DNA from: an uncultured Eubacteriales bacterium | Lineage (GTDB): Bacteria > Bacillota > Clostridia > Oscillospirales > Oscillospiraceae | Assembly: GCA_949296115.1 (NCBI GenBank) | Contig: CASFNR010000005.1 | Span: forward strand, 1-60,811 | Reading direction: 5' to 3' | Length of the DNA stretch: 60,811 nucleotides | Shown: piece after piece, positions 33,201-41,213 of the stretch | Numbering within the stretch: position 1 is the first letter of the stretch | How the letters are laid out: each line of letters begins with the position of its first letter | Made by a program: the position numbers and the translations under genes | Notes under the pieces: model-generated | What the model was told of the DNA's origin: nothing | What the model saw: the letters and a program-made list of their open reading frames with translations, nothing else | The model's database searches: none

Positions 33201-33512
33201 TTCCCCCAACGGATGAGCTACAGCGTCCGAAAGGACGGCACCCTGTCCGGCGACCTGGCGGACCGGGAGCAACTGAAGATGCTGGAGGAGTATGTGTTTG
33301 GGGTGCTTGCCGGGCTGGTGGAGGAAATCGCCTCGGGAAACGTGGACCCAAACCCCTATACCCGGGGCACCAGCCACAGCGCCTGCGACTACTGCCCCTA
33401 CGGGGCGGTCTGCCACAAAGAACAGGTGCCCGGCCGCCGGAATTACAAAACCATGACCGCCCAGCGGTTCTGGGAAGAGATTGAGAAGGAGAGAAACCGC
33501 CATGGCAGATAA
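30252..33512 (+). CDS. addB: ATP-dependent nuclease subunit B (AddB)
   Basis: 1086 residues; with AddA it resects double-strand breaks for RecA repair. The C-terminal PD-(D/E)XK nuclease shows VVDYKTGKK. The four cysteines of the iron-sulphur staple are present: one in RQAECRLSYF and three in SACDYCPYGAVCHKE. The N-terminal Walker A position reads LIGRDWTANRDE without the GKT of B. subtilis AddB, so nucleotide binding there is doubtful. GGAGGG precedes the ATG. The last 11 bases overlap addA. Confidence 0.93.
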   Translation: MLHLLIGRDWTANRDEVLNRISRDVASRRGGRVLLVPELVSHEMERRLCQAAGDTASRYAEVLSFTRLARRVADTLGAGAMECLDDGGRVVAMAAAARQLSSRLKAYAGVETKPEFLTGLIDGVDEFKRCCISAQDLAQAAVQTQGSLAQKLEELSVLMEGYDGLCSRGKRDPRDQMTWLLEQLEAGDYAREHVFYIDGFPDFTRQNMAILEHFIQYAPEVTVSLNCDQPDSHLLAFEKAGQTARELLRFAECAGVDVKIQHIQPVPMPLDSVRGKLFQSGIDRGSAKSCLTAVRAESAYQACMDCARRVQELVAQGCRYRDISLVCTDMASYQPLVDLIFHRLHIPVYRSGTEEILQKNVISTVLTGLEAALGGFEQRGMLRYLRSALSPLEPDICDEVENYAIIWGIRGNQWLTQWENHPEGLAGIWDEASRGQLGRLNDARALAVEPLERMRQGFRTASVLADQVQALYGFLEDLSLEERLAEMAAEMDEAGDNRSAQILNQLWEILLSALEQMYDVLGDTHWEAEHFSRLFRLLLSQYSVGTIPPVLDAVQMGPVSAMRCHQEKYLLVLGAEEGKLPGYSGSTGVLTDQERVALREMGVPLTGGAMEGIQSEFGEIYGVFAGAMEKIWVYCASEQPSFVYRRLSQLAGGEEPAREGLGFAGADAQEAGARLARWKAEDTARRLDVLPFYLDAVSRRDYSLGQVAPVHIRGLYGSTLNLSASQIDRQAECRLSYFLRYGMRAKERKEAAVDPAEFGSYVHAVLENTARCIRDLGGFHRVSLEETMTLAHRFSEEYAAQRFSQLESERVVYLFRRNLGELDMVVRELWLELKDALFEPVDFEVGFGAGEGLPPIPIPNEKMNALLRGFVDRVDVWDSGASRYYRVVDYKTGKKDFDYCDVFNGVGLQMLLYLFALRDSGAAPLGEHPIPAGVQYFPARAPYLPAEGKLDAQSAQAQRKPAWKRKGLLLEDEGVLQAMEPGEFPQRMSYSVRKDGTLSGDLADREQLKMLEEYVFGVLAGLVEEIASGNVDPNPYTRGTSHSACDYCPYGAVCHKEQVPGRRNYKTMTAQRFWEEIEKERNRHGR

Positions 33513-36500
33513 ACTGACGCCGGAACAGTCCCAGGCGGTGCATGACCGGGGTGGACGGCTGCTGGTATCCGCCGCCGCCGGGTCGGGAAAGACTAAGGTG
33601 CTGGTTGACCGGCTGATGACCTATCTGACGGACCAATCGGACCCGGCGAACCTGGATGACTTTCTGATTATTACATACACCAAGGCGGCGGCCTCGGAGC
33701 TGCGGGGGAAAATTGCCGCCAAGCTGACGGAACGCATTGCCCAGGAGCCGGAGAACCGGCATCTGCAGCGGCAGATGCAGCGGCTGTACCTGACCCAGAT
33801 TTCCACGGTTCACGGATTCTGCGGCGACCTGCTCCGGGAATACGCCTACCGGCTGGACCTGCCGGCGGATTTCCGGGTGGCGGATGAAAGCGAATGCCGG
33901 GAAATCCGGGACTTGGTTCTCAAAGACCTGCTGGATGAGGCCTATGCCAATCCCCAGGCGTATGAGAATTTTCAGGACTTTGCCGACTCCCAGGGCCTGG
34001 GACGGGATGACCGGCTGGTGCCGGAGCTGGTTGAGAAGGTCTACGACAGCGCCCGGTGCCACCTGAATCCGGACGGCTGGCTGGATGCCTGCCTTCAGGC
34101 GGCCCAAACCGGAGATAAAACCGACGCCGGGGAGACGGTGTGGGGCCGCTATCTGCTGGAGGACCTGCGGGAATATCTGGGACGCCAGATTGAAGTGCTG
34201 GGCCGCTGCCGGGAGATGCTGGAGGCGGCGGAGGGGATGGAAAAGCCCGCAGCCAATCTGGCGGATACTTTGTATCAGCTGCAGCGCCTTGCCCAATCCG
34301 AAACCTGGGATGAAGCAGTCCAGAACCGGAGCGTCGACTTTGGCCGTCTGACCTTCCCAAGAAAGAATGTTGACCTGGAGCTGGCGGAACGGGTGAAAGC
34401 CGCCCGGACGGCCTGCAAAAAGGGCCTGGAGCGAAAGCTGCAGAATTTTACCGACGATTCCCGGCAGCTGCTGGGAGACCTTCAAAATTCCGAGACGGCG
34501 GTACGGGGACTGATTCTGCTGGTCCGCAGCTTTGACCGGGATTACAGCGCCGCCAAGCGCAGCCGCCGGGTGCTGGACTTCGGGGACCTGGAGCACAAAA
34601 CCCTGGAGCTGCTTCTGGGGAAAAACCGGACCAGCCCAACGGCAGCCGCCGGAGAAATTGCTGCCCGGTTCCGGGAAATTCTGGTGGACGAGTACCAGGA
34701 TTCCAACGGCGTCCAGGACGCCATCTTCATGACCCTGTCTGAGAAGCGGAAAAATGGTTTCCTGGTGGGGGACGTGAAGCAGTCCATCTATCAGTTCCGG
34801 CTGGCGGACCCTGGGATTTTCCTGGAAAAGTACCGGGATTATGTCCCGGCGGCGGAAGCCGCCCCCGGTCAGGGGCGGAAGGTGCTGCTCAGCCACAACT
34901 TCCGCTCCGGCGCCGAGGTCATTGGGGCGGTGAATGATGTTTTTACCGCCTGTATGCGCCCCAAGGTGGGCGGCTTGGCCTATACCCAGGCGGAAATGCT
35001 CCGGGAGGGAATTCCCCATGTTCCGCTGGGAGAACCGGGTGCGGAGCTGTATGCAATCGAAGTCCGGGAAAACACCTATCAGGAGGAGGCGGACTTTACC
35101 GCAGAAAAAATCCGGCAGATGCTGGAATCCGGCACGCCGGTGCGGAAGGATGGGCAGCTTCGGCCGATAACGGCGGATGACATTGTGATTCTGCTTCGTT
35201 CTCCCGGCAGCGCCGGCGGGTATTTCCAGCGGGCGCTGGAGGCCCGGGGCATCCGCTGCACTTCCGGCGGCGGCACAGACTTGCTGCAAACGGAAGAAAT
35301 TGAGACATTCCGGGGGTTTTTGCAGGTAATCCAGAATCCGCGCCAGGATATTCCGCTGATTGCGGTCCTGGCAAGTCCCTTGTTCGGCTTTTCCGCCGAT
35401 GACCTGGCGGCGTTCCGGGGAAAGCAGAAGGGGGGCAGTGTATACGATGCCCTGCTTCGGAGTGAAACGGCAAAGGCGGGGGAATTCCTACGCTGCCTGG
35501 AGCAGCTGCGCCGGGAAGCCCGGCAGAAGCCGCTGACCGCTCTGCTGGAAAGCTGCTTTGCCCTGACCCGGATGGACAGCATTTATGCCGCCATGCCGGG
35601 GGGACGGGCCAAATGTGAGAATCTGCGGGCATTTTTTGAACTGGCAGTGGCTTATGAACAGGGAAGTCTGCGGGATTTGTCCCAGTTTCTGAATTACCTC
35701 CAGTCCCTGGAAGGCCGAGGCCTGACCGCTGCGGGCGGAGCGGCGGCTGGATGCGTCACAATCATGAGCATCCACAAGTCCAAGGGTCTGGAATTTCCGG
35801 TGGTATTTCTGTGCAACTTGTCCCGGAAGTTCAACCTGGAAAGCCTGCGCAGCCAGATTCTCTGTGACCGGACCTTAGGGCTGGGACTTTCGGTGGCGGA
35901 CCACGAAAACCGGATTCGCTATCCGTCCCTGGCCCGGCGGGCCATTGCGGTGAAAATGGCGGCGGAAAGTGTGTCCGAAGAGCTGCGGGTGCTGTATGTG
36001 GCCATGACCCGGGCCAAAGACCGGCTGATTATGACCTATGCTTCCCAGAATCTCCAAGGGGAGCTGGAGGAAATTGCCCTGCGCCGGGATTTTGATGGGG
36101 GAGAGCTGCTGTGCCGGGAGGCCATCTGCCTGGGCGACTGGGTGCTGCTGACCGCCATGGGCCGGGTGGAAGCGGGGCAGCTGCACGCCCTTGCGGGCAG
36201 ACCGGAACGGCTGGAAACGGGAGAATACCCCTGGAAGATCAGCGTGTGCCAGGCGCCGGAGACCCAAGCCGGGACGGCCCGGGAATGCCCGGAACAGCAG
36301 ACAATATCTTCGGAGGAAGAGACAGAACTGAAAAAGGCGCTGTCCTTCCAATACCCTTATCTTGCTGCTACCCGGGCCCCCTCCAAGCAGACGGCAACGG
36401 ATCGGAAAGGCCGGGAGAAGGATGAGGAAGCGGCAGAGGATACCCAGGCCGTGAGACCGTCTCAGCGGCTTTGGCGGAAAGCGGATTTTTCTTCCCGGCA

Positions 36501-37011
36501 GCGGCGGGGAAAGGTCTACGGCAGCGCCATCCACGCAGCGCTGCAATATATGGACTATCAAGCCGGGGGCAGCGCCGAGGAGATTTCCCAGGAAATCCAG
36601 CGCCTGGTCCGGGAGCGCTATCTGACCCAGGAACAGGGCGAAATGATTCCATGCGATGCCCTGGAACAGTTTTTTGCCACGGACATCGGGCAGAAGCTTC
36701 GCTCCGGGACGCCTTATCTGCGGGAATTCAAATTCTCCATTCTGGATGACGGGCGGCACTACGGCCCCGGGCTGGAAGGGGAACAGGTGCTGCTTCAGGG
36801 CGTGGTGGACTGTGCCCTGCTGGAACCGGAGGGGATTACCGTGGTGGATTTCAAGACGGATTCTGTCAGCGAGGAAACCCTGCCGGGAGCAGTGGAGCGG
36901 TACCGCAGTCAGGTTCGCATCTACGGGGAAGCCCTGAGCCGCATCTATGAAATGCCCATTCGCAAGCAGTATCTGTATTTCTTCCACCTGAATCGATTTG
37001 CAGAGGTATAA
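33502..37011 (+). CDS. addA: ATP-dependent helicase/nuclease subunit A (AddA)
   Basis: 1169 residues; a UvrD-type helicase with a C-terminal RecB-like nuclease. Helicase motifs are intact: Q motif LTPEQSQAVHDRG, Walker A SAAAGSGKTKVL, Walker B ILVDEYQDSN, motif III VGDVKQSIYQFR, motif V TIMSIHKSKGLEFPVVF and motif VI LRVLYVAMTRAKDRL. The nuclease core is ITVVDFKTDSV near the C-terminus. The ATG at 33502 has GAAGGAG upstream and lies inside addB, giving coupled synthesis of the two subunits. Confidence 0.96.
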   Translation: MADKLTPEQSQAVHDRGGRLLVSAAAGSGKTKVLVDRLMTYLTDQSDPANLDDFLIITYTKAAASELRGKIAAKLTERIAQEPENRHLQRQMQRLYLTQISTVHGFCGDLLREYAYRLDLPADFRVADESECREIRDLVLKDLLDEAYANPQAYENFQDFADSQGLGRDDRLVPELVEKVYDSARCHLNPDGWLDACLQAAQTGDKTDAGETVWGRYLLEDLREYLGRQIEVLGRCREMLEAAEGMEKPAANLADTLYQLQRLAQSETWDEAVQNRSVDFGRLTFPRKNVDLELAERVKAARTACKKGLERKLQNFTDDSRQLLGDLQNSETAVRGLILLVRSFDRDYSAAKRSRRVLDFGDLEHKTLELLLGKNRTSPTAAAGEIAARFREILVDEYQDSNGVQDAIFMTLSEKRKNGFLVGDVKQSIYQFRLADPGIFLEKYRDYVPAAEAAPGQGRKVLLSHNFRSGAEVIGAVNDVFTACMRPKVGGLAYTQAEMLREGIPHVPLGEPGAELYAIEVRENTYQEEADFTAEKIRQMLESGTPVRKDGQLRPITADDIVILLRSPGSAGGYFQRALEARGIRCTSGGGTDLLQTEEIETFRGFLQVIQNPRQDIPLIAVLASPLFGFSADDLAAFRGKQKGGSVYDALLRSETAKAGEFLRCLEQLRREARQKPLTALLESCFALTRMDSIYAAMPGGRAKCENLRAFFELAVAYEQGSLRDLSQFLNYLQSLEGRGLTAAGGAAAGCVTIMSIHKSKGLEFPVVFLCNLSRKFNLESLRSQILCDRTLGLGLSVADHENRIRYPSLARRAIAVKMAAESVSEELRVLYVAMTRAKDRLIMTYASQNLQGELEEIALRRDFDGGELLCREAICLGDWVLLTAMGRVEAGQLHALAGRPERLETGEYPWKISVCQAPETQAGTARECPEQQTISSEEETELKKALSFQYPYLAATRAPSKQTATDRKGREKDEEAAEDTQAVRPSQRLWRKADFSSRQRRGKVYGSAIHAALQYMDYQAGGSAEEISQEIQRLVRERYLTQEQGEMIPCDALEQFFATDIGQKLRSGTPYLREFKFSILDDGRHYGPGLEGEQVLLQGVVDCALLEPEGITVVDFKTDSVSEETLPGAVERYRSQVRIYGEALSRIYEMPIRKQYLYFFHLNRFAEV

Positions 37012-37014
37012 TAT

Positions 37015-37046
37015 AAACGGGCCGTCCGGAATGGGACGGCCCGTTT
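37015..37046. terminator. Bidirectional terminator between addA and the spoVA operon
   Basis: A 13-bp perfect stem AAACGGGCCGTCC/GGACGGCCCGTTT with a 6-base loop, lying between convergent transcripts. Confidence 0.8.
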
Positions 37047-37052
37047 GCCGGT

Positions 37053-37151
37053 TCAGCGGCAGTTCTTTTCCTCGGACTGGGTGCGGTTGGAAGTCTTTTG
37101 GGTCTGGTTGGTATTCTGGGTCTGCTTGTTGTTCTTATTCTGGTTATTCAT
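37053..37151 (-). CDS. 32-residue Asn/Gln/Lys-rich peptide gene in the spoVA operon
   Basis: A short gene with a very good ribosome site (GGAGGA, 7 bases before the ATG) and a TGA stop. The peptide begins MNNQNKNNKQTQ, has almost no hydrophobic residues and ends EEKNCR with a lone Cys. It lies 59 bases after the spoVAE stop and just before the operon terminator. Its composition recalls small spore-core or coat peptides, but I do not recognise a family. A forespore role is inferred only from position. Confidence 0.65.
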   Translation of the reverse strand: MNNQNKNNKQTQNTNQTQKTSNRTQSEEKNCR

Positions 37152-37210
37152 ATCTGGTTCCTCCAAACAATGTTCACGGCACTGGCCGCACTCTTATCTT
37201 GCCCTGCTTT

Positions 37211-37567
37211 TCAAGATTTATCCTTCACTTTGAAAATCAGGCTGGCGGTGAGGCCTGCCAGAATGGCGGTGGCGATGCCCCCGGCAGAGGCTTTCAGCCC
37301 CCCGGTGAGAATTCCCAGAAATCCATCCTCCTCAACTGCGTCCCGCACACCTTGTGCCAGGGTGTTTCCAAAGCCGGTCAGGGGGACGGTTGCCCCGGCG
37401 CCGGCAAATTCCACCAGGGGCTGGTATAACCCTACCGCACCGAGGAAAACGCCGATTACCACATAGCTGACCAGAATCCGGGCGGGCGTCAGTTTGGTCT
37501 TGTCAATGAGAATCTGCCCGATCAGGCACAGCAAGCCGCCCACAATGAATGCTTTCAGATAATCCAT
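37211..37567 (-). CDS. spoVAE: Stage V sporulation protein AE (SpoVAEb type)
   Basis: 118 residues; a small polytopic membrane protein of the SpoVA channel that moves dipicolinic acid into the forespore and out at germination. It shows the family pattern LKAFIVGGLLCLIGQILIDKTKLTPARILVSYV, with FAGAGATVPLTGFG in the middle. There are about four hydrophobic segments. One base separates it from spoVAD upstream, so the two are coupled. Confidence 0.93.
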   Translation of the reverse strand: MDYLKAFIVGGLLCLIGQILIDKTKLTPARILVSYVVIGVFLGAVGLYQPLVEFAGAGATVPLTGFGNTLAQGVRDAVEEDGFLGILTGGLKASAGGIATAILAGLTASLIFKVKDKS

Positions 37568-37568
37568 G

Positions 37569-38585
37569 TTATCTTCCTCCTTGGATGCACACGGCGTGGC
37601 ACACGCCGGGAATGGGCAGTCCCTGCTGGGTAGAGGTGGGGGAGAGCAGGGCGCCGGTGCCGCAGAACAGGATTTTCTTCAGCTTCCCGGCGTCCAGCTT
37701 CCCCAGCAGGGAGCCGCACAGGGTGATGGCGCTGCATCCGCAGCCGGAACCGCCGGCATGGACATCCTGGGTGGTATTGTCGAAAACCAGGGTGCCGCAG
37801 TCCGTGATTTTTCCTCCCAGAGAAACGCCGTCCATTCTGGCCAGTTCCAGCAGCATCTCTTTTCCGATCTGTCCCAGGTCCCCGGTTACGATCAGATCGA
37901 AGTCCTCAGGGCCGGTTTTCAGATCTTCAAAGTGACTGCGGATGGTGGCATAGGCTGCCGGAGCCATGGCTGCACCCATGTTATTGGCGTCCTGAATCCC
38001 CAGGTCGGTGACAGTGCCGATGGTGCAGGCGGTGATGCGAGGACCTTTCCCCTGACGGCAGACCAACGCCGCCCCGGAGCCGGTAACCGTCCACTGGGAG
38101 GTGGGCGTGCGCTGGCCGCCGTAGCCCAGGGGGAAGCGGTACTGCCGCTCGGAGGAGGCAAAGTGTGAGGAGGTCATGGCCACCACCTTGTCGGCAAATC
38201 CGCCGCCGATGGCCATGGATGCCATCAGCAGACTTTCCGCCATGGTGGAGCAGGCTCCGTACAGCCCCAGATGGGGAATGCCGGTATTGCGCAGGGTGAA
38301 GGAGGAGCCGATGCACTGATTCAGCAGGTCCCCGGAAAAGACCAGGTCGAAATCCTGGAGGGTCAGGTCTGCCTTTTGGGCAAGCTTGCGCAGCGCTTGC
38401 TGCTGCATCTGCTTCTCCGCCTGCTCCCAGGTTTTCTGCCCAAAGTAGGTATCCCGGCACTTGATATCGAACGTGTGGGCCAGAGGACCCTCGGACTCCC
38501 GTTTTCCGGCAACGCTGGCCCAGTTTGTAATGACCGGCGGCTCCGGCAGGACAAAGCTTTGTCTGCCCCGTTTGTGCTCTGCCAT
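37569..38585 (-). CDS. spoVAD: Stage V sporulation protein AD
   Basis: 338 residues; a thiolase-fold protein without catalytic duty that binds dipicolinic acid for the SpoVA channel. Typical parts are GACSTMAESL (thiolase Cys position) and VTGDLGQIGKEML. The ATG at 38585 follows GGAAGG. Upstream is a candidate sigma-G promoter (38613-38643), which fits forespore expression. The usual upstream partner spoVAC is missing here and must be elsewhere or absent. Confidence 0.95.
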   Translation of the reverse strand: MAEHKRGRQSFVLPEPPVITNWASVAGKRESEGPLAHTFDIKCRDTYFGQKTWEQAEKQMQQQALRKLAQKADLTLQDFDLVFSGDLLNQCIGSSFTLRNTGIPHLGLYGACSTMAESLLMASMAIGGGFADKVVAMTSSHFASSERQYRFPLGYGGQRTPTSQWTVTGSGAALVCRQGKGPRITACTIGTVTDLGIQDANNMGAAMAPAAYATIRSHFEDLKTGPEDFDLIVTGDLGQIGKEMLLELARMDGVSLGGKITDCGTLVFDNTTQDVHAGGSGCGCSAITLCGSLLGKLDAGKLKKILFCGTGALLSPTSTQQGLPIPGVCHAVCIQGGR

Positions 38586-38612
38586 AGACGCACCTTCCTT
38601 TTCGTTTTGGGA

Positions 38613-38643
38613 TAGTATGCGCAGCAGTTGCAAAGCCAATGCA
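38613..38643 (-). promoter_or_regulatory. Candidate sigma-G promoter of spoVAD
   Basis: TGCATT (38638-38643) and CATACTA (38613-38619) on the minus strand with an 18-base spacer resemble the forespore sigma-G consensus. It overlaps the divergent sigma-A promoter. Confidence 0.6.
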
Positions 38644-38656
38644 GATACCGTATAAT
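38628..38656 (+). promoter_or_regulatory. Sigma-A promoter of the acetyltransferase pair
   Basis: TTGCAA (38628-38633) and TATAAT (38651-38656) with a 17-base spacer, 27 bases before the first GNAT start. Confidence 0.8.
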
Positions 38657-38683
38657 GACGGAAAAAGAAAGGATGTGTTATGC

Positions 38684-39190
38684 ATGGAATACACAATCCG
38701 GCCTGCCCAATCTGCCGACCTGAATCGGATCCTGGAGATTTACGCAGGGGCGAGGCGGTTTATGCGGGAAAACGGAAACCCGCATCAGTGGAACGGCGGT
38801 TACCCTGGCCGGACGCTTCTGGAGAGGGATATGGAACAGGAGAGCCTGTTCGTTATGGAGTCTCAGCGGGTAATTCATGGGGTGTTTTTCTTTTCCCTGG
38901 CACCGGACCCCACTTACGCCGAGATTTTTGAGGGGCAATGGCACGCCGAAAGACCCTACGGTACCATTCACCGGATTGCAGGCGACGGCTCCGGCGGAAT
39001 TCTGCGGGCAGCGGTGGAATTCGGAAAAAAACAGGCAGATTATCTGCGGATCGACACCCACGAGGATAACCATGTGATGCAGAGTGCGGTGCAGAAGCAG
39101 GGCTTCCGCCGCTGCGGCATTATCCATCTGGCAGACGGCTCTCCCCGGATTGCCTATGATCTGATAAGAAGTCAGGAGGCGCACAAATGA
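38684..39190 (+). CDS. GNAT-family N-acetyltransferase
   Basis: 168 residues with the GNAT fold. It starts YTIRPAQSADLNRILEIYAGARRFM, followed by a WNGGYP loop. Motif A is weak, around IAGDGSGGILRAAVEFGKKQ, and a motif B-like LRIDTHEDNHVMQSAVQKQGFRRCG gives the fold away. This subtype resembles clostridial acetyltransferases of unknown substrate. AAAGGA lies 10 bases before the ATG. It overlaps the next acetyltransferase by 4 bases. Confidence 0.85.
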   Translation: MEYTIRPAQSADLNRILEIYAGARRFMRENGNPHQWNGGYPGRTLLERDMEQESLFVMESQRVIHGVFFFSLAPDPTYAEIFEGQWHAERPYGTIHRIAGDGSGGILRAAVEFGKKQADYLRIDTHEDNHVMQSAVQKQGFRRCGIIHLADGSPRIAYDLIRSQEAHK

Positions 39191-39759
39191 ATTCAGAAAC
39201 CAGAAGTGCGGCAGCGCTGCTGCCGCTGGAGACGGATCGGCTGACAATTCGGCAGTACCGGGAAGAGGATGTCCAGGAATACTTCCGGCTGTATGCCAAT
39301 CCCAGGGTATCCTGCTTCCTGGGAGAGAAAACGGACAGCCTGGAAGCGGCCCGCCGGGAAGTGGAACAGCGAATGCTCCTGGACGATGGCTCCGAACTGG
39401 CGGTCTGTCTGAAAGAAACCGGGGAGTGGATTGGTACCGTGTTTGGGATGTGGGAGAAGGATACCTTCAGCGTGTGCTGGAATTTCCTGCCGGAGTTTGG
39501 AGGTATGGGCTATGCCTATGAGGCTGCGGAGGCGTATCTGACGTTTTTGTTCCAGAAAATGGGTGCCCGGAGAATTTACGCCTATGTGGAGGACACCAAC
39601 CTGCCCTCTCAGCGGCTTTGCCGGAAGCTGGGGATGCGGCAGGAGGGACTGTTTGTGGAGTTTGTATCGTTCGTCAATAACCCCGACGGAACACCCCGGT
39701 ATGAAAATACCATGCAGTTCGCCATCCTGAAGAAGGAGTGGAACCAGCTCCATCCCTGA
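39187..39759 (+). CDS. GNAT-family N-acetyltransferase, RimJ/RimL type
   Basis: 190 residues. The RimL-like opening LETDRLTIRQYREEDVQEYFRLYANP is followed by IGTVFGMWE, a motif A-like GMGYAYEAAEAYLTFLFQ and the motif B segment VEDTNLPSQRLCRKLGMRQEG. Relatives acetylate ribosomal protein N-termini or small amines; the substrate is not clear. ATGA overlap with the preceding gene makes a coupled pair. Confidence 0.88.
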   Translation: MNSETRSAAALLPLETDRLTIRQYREEDVQEYFRLYANPRVSCFLGEKTDSLEAARREVEQRMLLDDGSELAVCLKETGEWIGTVFGMWEKDTFSVCWNFLPEFGGMGYAYEAAEAYLTFLFQKMGARRIYAYVEDTNLPSQRLCRKLGMRQEGLFVEFVSFVNNPDGTPRYENTMQFAILKKEWNQLHP

Positions 39760-39784
39760 AAATGAGCAGTTTTCAGGCATAAAA

Positions 39785-39819
39785 TTACCCCCGCAGTTTC
39801 ATTCGAACTGCGGGGGTAA
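39785..39819. terminator. Bidirectional terminator, acetyltransferase/NlpC
   Basis: A 14-bp perfect stem TTACCCCCGCAGTT/AACTGCGGGGGTAA. On the minus strand TTTT follows; on the plus strand AT-rich sequence follows. Confidence 0.82.
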
Positions 39820-39824
39820 ATACG

Positions 39825-40820
39825 TTATGAACCGATTCTCCGGGCACCGTAATAATGCTCTGCCCAGTACCCGGTGGTCAGATCCGAGTAGGATACGGTG
39901 GAACGAGAATTGGGGGCGTGGATGAACTGGCCGTTGCCGGCGTAGATACCCACATGAGACAGTCCGGAACCAGCGGTATTGGCGAAAAATACCAGATCGC
40001 CCGCCTGGAGATCGGACTTGCTCACCGCAGTGCCCTGCTGATACTGATCGGCCACGGTGCGGTAGGGAGAGTAGCCCAACTGCTTGAGGACATAGTATGT
40101 AAATCCGGAGCAGTCAAAGCCGCTGGGGGAGGCACCGCCGCTGACGTAGGGAGTGCCCAGATATTTCTTGGCTTCCGCCAGAATCTGAGAACCGGTGATG
40201 GACACGGCGCTGCCGCTGCTGCCGGAGGAGACGCTGCCCTCCAGCGCCGCAGCGCTGGGCGCCACGCCGGTGGATTTGCCCTGGCGGTAGAACTTGGGGC
40301 TGTTGGAAGAAGCCTTGTTCTCGTAGGGAATTTCGGTCAGCGTCACATAATCGCTGCGGATGTAGCAGATTTTGCCGCTGTAGATGACTTTATACCATCC
40401 GTCGTTGATTCCAATGATGTAGCATTTGTCGCCGCTATTGGATCTGGCTGTGACGGAATAGGAGGTGGAGGGGCCGGAACGGAGGTTCACACCGGAACCG
40501 GTGATCTTGCCGTAGCCCAGTTCTGCGTTTTCCCGGGTCAGTACGTTCAGGTAACTTTCATGCATATACCCAACCTGCAGGTTGTAATTAACCTGGTACC
40601 ACTCACCGCTCTTGCTGATGACCACCACGCAGTCATTGCGGGGCGCCGTGGCCAGGGTAGCGGCGGAAGTGCTGGGTTCGGAACGAAGGCGTAAAGAAGA
40701 GGCATTGACGAAGCCAATGCCATACATCATCGTTCCGGAGGCAGATGCAGTTACAGTGAGGGCGCCCAGGCTCAGGAACAGAGCGAGAGCAGCGGATAAG
40801 ATTCTTCGGGTGAAATTCAT
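39825..40820 (-). CDS. Secreted SH3-NlpC/P60 cell-wall hydrolase
   Basis: 331 residues. A signal peptide (1-27, cleaved near TASASG) precedes two bacterial SH3 domains (about 36-96 and 103-162), a low-complexity linker, and a C-terminal NlpC/P60 cysteine peptidase. The catalytic residues are Cys237 (SGFDCSGF), His289 (SHVGIYAG) and His301 (FIHAPNS). Such enzymes cut gamma-D-Glu-diamino-acid links in peptidoglycan stem peptides. The ATG at 40820 has GGAGGA upstream. It follows the unknown gene at 40894-41184 on the same strand. Confidence 0.93.
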   Translation of the reverse strand: MNFTRRILSAALALFLSLGALTVTASASGTMMYGIGFVNASSLRLRSEPSTSAATLATAPRNDCVVVISKSGEWYQVNYNLQVGYMHESYLNVLTRENAELGYGKITGSGVNLRSGPSTSYSVTARSNSGDKCYIIGINDGWYKVIYSGKICYIRSDYVTLTEIPYENKASSNSPKFYRQGKSTGVAPSAAALEGSVSSGSSGSAVSITGSQILAEAKKYLGTPYVSGGASPSGFDCSGFTYYVLKQLGYSPYRTVADQYQQGTAVSKSDLQAGDLVFFANTAGSGLSHVGIYAGNGQFIHAPNSRSTVSYSDLTTGYWAEHYYGARRIGS

Positions 40821-40850
40821 ACTTTGTCCTCCGTCTTTTTTCAGGAAGAA

Positions 40851-40868
40851 GCCCGGCGCTCGCCGGGC
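40851..40868 (-). terminator. Short GC hairpin before the NlpC gene
   Basis: GCCCGGCG/CGCCGGGC with a tiny loop lies 26 bases after the stop of the unknown gene, followed by TTCTTCC on the minus strand. A weak terminator or attenuator. Confidence 0.45.
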
Positions 40869-40893
40869 GATTCCTGCATTGGCGGACTGGGGG

Positions 40894-41184
40894 TTACTTA
40901 CCGGCCAGTGCGCGCTCCAGCCATACACAGCCCACATCCAGGGCGGTGTAGAAGCCGTCTTTTTCAGTTTTCTTTACAATCCGGGACCGGCCTTTCACAG
41001 CGGGATCGGTGAGCTGAAGCTGCACGGAAACCCGGGTGGCGATATCCAGATCGCCCTGCTTTTTGGTCTCCAGAACCTGGAGCATCACAATGTGGCTGTC
41101 GGCCATGGAACCGTAATAAACGAGATTGTCTTTCCGCATCAGCGGACGTCCTTTGTACATCAGAACGGCATTTTCGTCGGACAT
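40894..41184 (-). CDS. Conserved-looking 96-residue protein of unknown function
   Basis: I do not recognise a family. The protein is soluble with no signal peptide. It reads as a beta-rich small domain (KGRPLMRKDNLVYYG, then MADSHIVMLQVLETKKQ, then RVSVQLQLTDPAVKGR). The start at 41184 follows AGGAGG. It has a strong promoter overlapped by a perfect palindrome (41214-41234), so it is probably regulated. It precedes the secreted NlpC/P60 gene on the same strand. Confidence 0.75.
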   Translation of the reverse strand: MSDENAVLMYKGRPLMRKDNLVYYGSMADSHIVMLQVLETKKQGDLDIATRVSVQLQLTDPAVKGRSRIVKKTEKDGFYTALDVGCVWLERALAGK

Positions 41185-41213
41185 GGGAATACCTCCTGCA
41201 AAAATGTAATCAG

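Noticed and set aside
29808-33503. A 1231-codon open frame antisense to addB
   Set aside because: It lies wholly within addB on the other strand, has no family-like motifs and comes from GC-rich codon bias.
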